From: Serinicoccus sediminis
Lineage (GTDB): Bacteria > Actinomycetota > Actinomycetes > Actinomycetales > Dermatophilaceae
Direction of reading: 5' to 3'
Length of the DNA stretch: 64,000 nt
Assembly: GCF_004153545.1 (NCBI RefSeq)
Contig: NZ_SDVA01000001.1
Span: 372,001-436,000 of the forward strand
Under the pieces are notes generated by a model. It did no database searches. It was not told where the DNA came from and saw only the letters and a program-made list of their open reading frames with translations. The translations under genes were made by a program, and so were the position numbers. This document shows positions 59,613 to 64,000 of this stretch, one piece after another. Position 1 is the first letter of the stretch. Each line of letters starts with the position of its first letter.

Positions 59613-60071
59613 ATGACCACCCTCGGACCCGGTCGGATCCTCCGTGCTCTCGCCGACGCCGAGGCGGTGACCTGGTCGCTCCTGCTCGTCGGCATGGCGT
59701 TGAAGTACCTCACGCGGACCACCGACCTCGGGGTCAGCATCGCCGGGCCGGTCCACGGGTTCGTCTTCCTCGCCTACTGCCTGGTCGTCGTCGTGGTCGC
59801 CGTCGACCAGCGCTGGACCGCCAGGACCGTGGTCATGGGGCTCTTCAGCGCGGTGCCGCCCTTCGTGACCATCCCCTTCGAGCAGTCCGTGCGGCGGCGG
59901 GGCCTGGCCGGCCAGGAGTGGCGGCTGCGTGGGCCAGGTGCAGCGCGGACGCTTCCCGAGCGCGCCCTGCACGCGGTGCTCCGCCGACCGCTGCTGTGGG
60001 GCCTGGTGGCCCTGCTCGCGGTGACGGTGGTCTTCCTGGTGCTGCTGGCCCTCGGGCCACCCGTGGGTTGA
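59613..60071 (+). CDS. DUF3817 family membrane protein
   Basis: 152 residues. LRALADAEAVTWSLLLVGMALKYL, then GPVHGFVFLAYCLVVVVVA and TVVMGLFSAVPPFVTIPFE match DUF3817 (three membrane helices), with a fourth hydrophobic helix near the C-terminus after LPERALHAVLRRP. No function is assigned to the family. It stands alone, 74 bp after the SRPBCC gene. Confidence 0.88.
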   Translation: MTTLGPGRILRALADAEAVTWSLLLVGMALKYLTRTTDLGVSIAGPVHGFVFLAYCLVVVVVAVDQRWTARTVVMGLFSAVPPFVTIPFEQSVRRRGLAGQEWRLRGPGAARTLPERALHAVLRRPLLWGLVALLAVTVVFLVLLALGPPVG

Positions 60072-60101
60072 CCCGGCGACGGCGGCCGGCGTCGGGTCGC
60101 C

Positions 60102-60845
60102 TCAGCAGAAGCGCGGCAGGTGATGGGCCAGCTGCTTGCGCCACCAGGGCCAGTCGTGGGCGCTGTCGTGGCCCCAGAGGTCGAACTCGTGCCGGATGCC
60201 CTTGTCCGCGAGGATGCCGGCCATCCGGTGAGCGCCCGGCAGGGACTGGGTGGGGTGCACCTCGAAGGCCCCCTGACCGACGACGATGAGGATGTTGGCG
60301 TGCTCGCGCACCCACTGCAGGTGCTCGCCCTCCATCCCCGCGACGTAGGCCGTCGGGTTGTTGAAGTAGGTCGCCTCCCCCAGCTCGCCCCACCCGTGCC
60401 AGGAGCTGGGGTCGAAGTTGCCGGACAGACTGATGCCCACGCCGAAGACGTCGGGCCGCTTGAGCGCGAAGTTCACGGCGTGGAAGCCGCCCATGCTGGC
60501 ACCGACCGTGATGATGCTCTCGTGGCCGGGCGAGTCCCGGTCGATGAGCGGCACCACCGTCTCCAGGACCCAGTGCTCGTAGGCCCCGTGCCGTCGCGCC
60601 CGCTCCTCGGTCGGCAGGCTGTTGTCGCTCCAGGTGAGGTGGTCGAAGGAGTCGACGCAGTACACCTTGATGCGCCCGTCCTCCAGCAGGTCCGCGACCG
60701 CCTCGATCATGCCGTTGTTCTCGAAGTCCCAGGCCCGGCCGGCCTCCGACGGGAAGACCAGCACCGGCCTGCCGAAGTGGCCGTACCGGACGATCGTGCC
60801 ACGTCCGACACCCTCGGTGTCGAGTTCGACCTGCTCGCGATCCAT
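60102..60845 (-). CDS. Esterase family protein (alpha/beta hydrolase, EstA/Fes-like)
   Basis: 247 residues, GGAG before the ATG. Nucleophile elbow VGASMGGFHAVNFAL (G-x-S-x-G-G), then ISLSGNFDP, and the C-terminal DLWGHDSAHDWPWW with the catalytic His. No signal peptide, so cytosolic. It resembles putative esterases found beside ATP-grasp and carboxylate-amine ligase genes; the substrate is unknown. Confidence 0.88.
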   Translation of the reverse strand: MDREQVELDTEGVGRGTIVRYGHFGRPVLVFPSEAGRAWDFENNGMIEAVADLLEDGRIKVYCVDSFDHLTWSDNSLPTEERARRHGAYEHWVLETVVPLIDRDSPGHESIITVGASMGGFHAVNFALKRPDVFGVGISLSGNFDPSSWHGWGELGEATYFNNPTAYVAGMEGEHLQWVREHANILIVVGQGAFEVHPTQSLPGAHRMAGILADKGIRHEFDLWGHDSAHDWPWWRKQLAHHLPRFC

Positions 60846-61287
60846 GGCACTCCTTCGTCACCGGTCGGGACCTGACCCGACGTGGGGGAAAGCCTGCCAC
60901 ACGTCCTCCCTCCCGCACCGGCGACTGCCCGGCCGGCAGTTCCGACGTCGGCCCGGATATCCGTCTGGAGGATGACGCGCGCCACCCGTCGTCCCGGCCA
61001 GACTGTCAGCCGTGCAGTTCCGAGGACACGCGCGCGTCGTGACGGGTGATGCAGAGGGACTTTCGGGCCGGACCATCGGTCAGGCCGAGCTGGTCACCCC
61101 CGAGCGCGCCGTGAGGCGGCTGGGGCACAGGGAGCCCCATCCGTCCCTCCCCCTGCATGTCGTGCCCGTCCCTGTCGCGGCAGGGGGCGGCAGGGACGGG
61201 CACGACCGGATCTACGCGCGGTCTGCCCGCTCCTGCGGCTAGGTTGACTTCCCGGGCTCGGGCCTGGCGGGACCGGAAGGAGGGGCA
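60846..61287. other. Intergenic region, 442 bp, divergent promoters
   Basis: No plausible gene: short open frames on both strands are of random Arg/Gly/Pro composition. It contains the long inverted repeat at 61159-61206, and near the right end a TTGACT hexamer (61252-61257) before the kinase gene's AAGGAGG site. The left part should hold the esterase promoter. Confidence 0.7.
61159..61206. repeat. Perfect 16-bp inverted repeat upstream of the NarL-type kinase
   Basis: GTCGTGCCCGTCCCTG (61159-61174) and its exact complement (61191-61206) enclose 16 bases that contain a further CAGGG copy. It lies 81 bp before the kinase start with no T-run after it. It could be a terminator blocking read-in, or an operator/leader hairpin. 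Confidence 0.75.
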
Positions 61288-62595
61288 GTGACCATGACCA
61301 GCGCGACGTCGGCCCCTCCGGACATCCCGCACGGGCGCGGATGGCGGCTGCTCATCCGGGGGCTCGGTGCGCTCGCCATCGTCATGGCCGTGGTCTTCGA
61401 CCTGGGCACGACCGGGGTCCTCATCGACGACCTCTACCTCGTGGGTGGCGGGATGGCGCCGGCGTGGATCGGCACCACTCTGGTGCTGGCCATGGGCGCG
61501 CTGCTGGTGGTGCGCTACCGCCACCCGGTGGTGTCGCTGCTGGGGGTGGCCGGCATCAGCATCGGCCTCACGCTCGTCCTGGAGTACGCCCAGCCCATCT
61601 TCTGCCTGCTCGTCGCGATCCACGCGGCCGCGCGGCGCGGGGGGCCGGTGCGCTGGTGGGGCTCGCTCGCGCTCGGGCTGGTCCAGGTGCCGCTCATCGT
61701 GCGCAACGTCGCGAAGTCCTTCGACAACCCCGACCTCGGCAACCTGCTGTCCACGACCACCTTCTTCGCGGCCCTGGTGTGCGCGGCCTGGGCTGCCGGC
61801 ACGGTCGAGCGCTACAGCCACCACCGCACCACGGCGCTGCACGACGAGCTGGACGTGCGTGGGGAGCGCGCGGCCCACGCCGAGCGGCAGCGCATCGGCC
61901 GCGAGCTGCACGACATCGTGGCCCACTCGGTCAGCGCCATGATGATGCAGGCCGCCGGGGCACGCGCCATGGCAGGTTCGGTCGGCCGGGACCACCCCGG
62001 GGACCAGCGCCTGCAGACGGTCCTGAGATCCCTGGGCACCATCGAGTCGACCGGCGCACAGAGCATGCGCGAGCTGCACCGTCTGCTCGGGGTGCTCCGT
62101 GGGGACGCGGCGGCCGAGGTAGGCGCGGGCAGCCTGTCCCTCGACCAGGAGTCGAGCGTGCAGCCCGGCCTGGGCGACCTGGACGGCCTCGTCGACCTCA
62201 GCCGCAGCAGTGGTCTCATCGTCGAGGTCCACCGCTCCGGGGAGCAACGGGACGTCGACCCCTCGGTGGGTGCTGCGGCATACCGCGTCGTGCAGGAGTC
62301 GCTGACCAACGCGCTCAAGCACGCGGGGCAGGGTGCGCTCGTCGACATCTACGTGGCGTGGCACGGTGCCGAGCTGCAGGTCCAGGTGCGCTGCCGCGGC
62401 AGTCGGGACGCCACCCGCACGGACATCCCGAGCGGCGGCACCGGCCTGCGCGGTCTGCGCGAACGGGTCGGCCTGGTCGGCGGGCGGTTCGAGGCGGGCT
62501 GGGCCGGCGACGAGTTCGTCGGCACCGCGGTCCTCCCGACCGGGCAGGCCGACGTCCCGCAGGGGCCGGCGTCACGGGACCAGGGGCACTCGTGA
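61288..62595 (+). CDS. NarL-type sensor histidine kinase (HisKA_3)
   Basis: 435 residues from GTG 61288, 4 nt after AAGGAGG; ATG 61294 is the alternative. Four to five membrane helices (about 22-170) without a large outside domain, then HisKA_3 with His208 in ERQRIGRELHDIVAHSV. The HATPase part has VQESLTNALKHA and GTGLRGLRERV, but the usual D-x-G of the G1 box is replaced by CRGSRD, a deviation that may weaken ATP binding. Stop overlaps the regulator start (GTGA). Membrane or cell-envelope stress is a common input for this type. Confidence 0.92.
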   Translation: MTMTSATSAPPDIPHGRGWRLLIRGLGALAIVMAVVFDLGTTGVLIDDLYLVGGGMAPAWIGTTLVLAMGALLVVRYRHPVVSLLGVAGISIGLTLVLEYAQPIFCLLVAIHAAARRGGPVRWWGSLALGLVQVPLIVRNVAKSFDNPDLGNLLSTTTFFAALVCAAWAAGTVERYSHHRTTALHDELDVRGERAAHAERQRIGRELHDIVAHSVSAMMMQAAGARAMAGSVGRDHPGDQRLQTVLRSLGTIESTGAQSMRELHRLLGVLRGDAAAEVGAGSLSLDQESSVQPGLGDLDGLVDLSRSSGLIVEVHRSGEQRDVDPSVGAAAYRVVQESLTNALKHAGQGALVDIYVAWHGAELQVQVRCRGSRDATRTDIPSGGTGLRGLRERVGLVGGRFEAGWAGDEFVGTAVLPTGQADVPQGPASRDQGHS

Positions 62596-63263
62596 CCATC
62601 CGGATCGTGGTCGCGGACGACCAGGAGCAGGTGCGCGACGGTCTGTTCATGCTGCTCACCGCCGAGGACGACCTGGAGGTCGTGGCTCTCGCCGCCGACG
62701 GGGTCGAGGCGGTCGAGGCGGTCGACCGCGAGCGCCCGGACGTCGTCGTCATGGACATCCGGATGCCCCGGCTGGACGGCATCGAGGCCACCCGGCGGAT
62801 CACCGCCGACCGCGACGACGACGGCGCCGACGAGGTCACGACCGTGCTGGTGCTGACGACCTTCGACCACGACGACGCCCTCTATGGCGCGCTGCGGGCG
62901 GGGGCGTCGGGCTACATGCTCAAGGACGCCGTCCCCGCCCGGCTCGCGGACGCGGTGCGCCGGGTCGCCGACGGCGGCTCGTGGATCGATCCCGGGGTCG
63001 CCGGCAAGGTCATCGAGACGCTGCGCGAGACGGCGCCACGGGACCTCCGCGGGCTGCCGAGCCTGGAGATGCTGTCGCCGCGTGAGCTCGAGGTGCTCAC
63101 CCTCATGGGTGACGCGCCCTCCAACAGCGACCTTGCGGCGCAGCTTTTCGTCTCCGAGGCGACCGTCAAGACGCACATCTCGCGCCTGCTCATGAAGACG
63201 GGGAGCTCCGAGCGCGCCCAGCTCGTCGCCCTGGCCTACCGCACCGGGCTCGTCCAGCCCTGA
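62592..63263 (+). CDS. NarL/LuxR-family response regulator
   Basis: 223 residues from a GTG overlapping the kinase stop. Receiver with VVADDQEQ, Asp55 in VVMDIRMPRLDG, Thr in LVLTTFD, and Lys in YMLKDA. The LuxR-type HTH reads LSPRELEVLTLMGDAPSNSDLAAQLFVSEATVKTHISRLL. Forms a standard pair with the kinase upstream; the regulon is unknown. Confidence 0.95.
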   Translation: MTIRIVVADDQEQVRDGLFMLLTAEDDLEVVALAADGVEAVEAVDRERPDVVVMDIRMPRLDGIEATRRITADRDDDGADEVTTVLVLTTFDHDDALYGALRAGASGYMLKDAVPARLADAVRRVADGGSWIDPGVAGKVIETLRETAPRDLRGLPSLEMLSPRELEVLTLMGDAPSNSDLAAQLFVSEATVKTHISRLLMKTGSSERAQLVALAYRTGLVQP

Positions 63264-63286
63264 CCCTCGCCGGGCACGCCCACCGA

Positions 63287-63333
63287 CCGAGCGCCGCGAA
63301 TGGTGGGCGCAGACCACCATTCGCGGCGCTCGG
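63287..63333. terminator. Perfect 20-bp stem terminator after the two-component pair
   Basis: Arms 63287-63306 and 63314-63333 are exact complements with a 7-base loop (GCGCAGA), 24 bp past the regulator stop. The core includes GCGCCGCGAATGGTGG. No U-run follows, as usual in GC-rich actinobacteria. Confidence 0.8.
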
Positions 63334-63463
63334 TGGCGCGGGCGCGTACCAACTTGTGCCGGTTCTGCGGGAGGACCCGGACGACGACCAGAGGTGGGGC
63401 AGGACATCGTCCGGCCAACCGCCCGGATGGCAGGACACCAGCCCTGACCTGCACAAACGCGCG

Positions 63464-63493
63464 TTGCACAGGGCCGGCGGACGGCGACATACT
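63464..63493 (+). promoter_or_regulatory. Putative leaderless promoter of dapB
   Basis: TTGCAC (63464-63469), 18 nt, CATACT (63488-63493), then 6 nt to the GTG at 63500. No ribosome site is present, so transcription would begin at the start codon. Confidence 0.5.
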
Positions 63494-63499
63494 CGCCGG

Positions 63500-64000
63500 G
63501 TGCCCCTCTCTCTCGGACTCTTCGGGACCGGACGCCTCGGGTCGGCGGTCCGGCGCCTCGCCGACGCCCAGGACGACCTCGAGGTCCGCTGGGCCGTCGG
63601 TCGTGAGGCCACGAGCGACCTGCCGGCTGTCGACGTCGCCGTCGACGTCAGCACCGCAGCCGCGGTCGCCGGCCACCTCACCTGGGCGCGGCGCACCGGC
63701 ACCGACCTCGTCATCGGTGCGACCGGGTGGGACCCGGCCCTCGTGGACGGCGACCTGCCGGTGCGGGTGCTCGTCGCCCCGAACTTCTCCCTCGGCGTCG
63801 CGCTGCTGCGCCGGCTCACCGCCGTCCTGGGCGGGTATGTCGCCGCCACCCGCCGCGCGGGTGAGGACGTCGACCTGGCGGTCACCGAGACCCACCACCG
63901 GCACAAGGTCGACGCGCCGAGCGGCACCGCACTGGCCCTGCGCGAGGCCCTCGCCCGCGGCGCCGGGACCCCCCTCGAGGAGGTCCAGACCACCAGCCTG
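63500..64000 (+). CDS. dapB: 4-hydroxy-tetrahydrodipicolinate reductase, 3' end cut by window edge
   Basis: 167 residues visible from GTG 63500. LGLFGTGRLGSAVRRLA is the NAD(P)-binding loop, VDVSTAAAVAGHL and VIGATGW follow, then APNFSLGVALL and the diagnostic substrate motif TETHHRHKVDAPSGTAL with the catalytic His and Lys. It reduces HTPA to tetrahydrodipicolinate in lysine and meso-diaminopimelate synthesis. The C-terminus lies past the right edge. Confidence 0.95.
   Translation, partial: MPLSLGLFGTGRLGSAVRRLADAQDDLEVRWAVGREATSDLPAVDVAVDVSTAAAVAGHLTWARRTGTDLVIGATGWDPALVDGDLPVRVLVAPNFSLGVALLRRLTAVLGGYVAATRRAGEDVDLAVTETHHRHKVDAPSGTALALREALARGAGTPLEEVQTTSL

Noticed and set aside
61012-61242. 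76-codon plus-strand frame in the 442-bp intergenic region
   Set aside because: Spans the 16-bp inverted repeat, has no ribosome site and no recognisable fold or helix.
1-64000. Prophage, transposon or integrative element borders for the polysaccharide region
   Set aside because: No integrase, transposase, att-like repeats or tRNA edge was found; acquisition can only be argued from base composition.

Overview
The window is a GC-rich chromosomal segment (about 70% G+C by eye) of an actinobacterium. ATG, GTG and TTG starts, four-base ATGA/GTGA gene overlaps, leaderless-looking promoters and the gene families all fit Actinomycetota. The gene mix suggests the Intrasporangiaceae/Ornithinimicrobiaceae group (Serinicoccus or Ornithinimicrobium type), but that is inferred from style, not from a marker gene. 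No rRNA, tRNA, insertion sequence or CRISPR array was recognised.

Layout. 1-12.2 kb is housekeeping and accessory: a partial GT28-type glycosyltransferase, an OmpR-type two-component system, a DUF2891 protein, an acyl-CoA thioesterase, a lipoprotein, a MetZ-type sulfhydrylase, and a thiamine ABC transporter behind a TPP riboswitch. 12.4-29.7 kb is the first surface-polysaccharide block. It holds a Pgl-like set (dehydratase, aminotransferase, phosphoglycosyl transferase, acetyltransferase, glycosyltransferase), then on the minus strand an apparent single operon cysD-cysN-wzy-wzx-sulfotransferase, a Wzz/BY-kinase, a degenerate SGNH-like protein, wecB-wecC and an APC permease. 29.8-34.1 kb carries a SipW/TasA-like exported-fibre cluster between an orphan response regulator and an orphan GAF histidine kinase. 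34.2-37.9 kb completes sulfate activation: APS kinase, PAP phosphatase (CysQ) and an SLC13-type anion permease. 38.1-50.7 kb is the second polysaccharide block: a secreted GH26-like hydrolase, a second flippase, a Wzz with a degenerate nucleotide-binding domain, three more sulfotransferases, an APH-like kinase, a second Wzy and two glycosyltransferases. 50.7-57.1 kb encodes a 1782-residue secreted PKD/LamG protein with an exact internal duplication, plus a second LamG-like protein. 57.1-64 kb returns to general functions: an ATP-grasp protein, ArsR plus an SRPBCC partner, a DUF3817 protein, an esterase, a NarL-type two-component pair flanked by long perfect hairpins, and the start of dapB.

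How it fits together. Sulfate can be imported (SLC13), activated to APS (CysDN) and PAPS (CysC), and transferred by four sulfotransferases. The PAP by-product would be cleared by CysQ. Because cysDN is collinear with a polymerase, a flippase and a sulfotransferase, the best reading is that this organism makes one or two sulfated, probably also uronate-containing (WecBC) exopolysaccharides, together with TasA-like fibres and a large PKD adhesin-like protein. The sulfation reading is inference from gene content; no chemistry can be seen in sequence.
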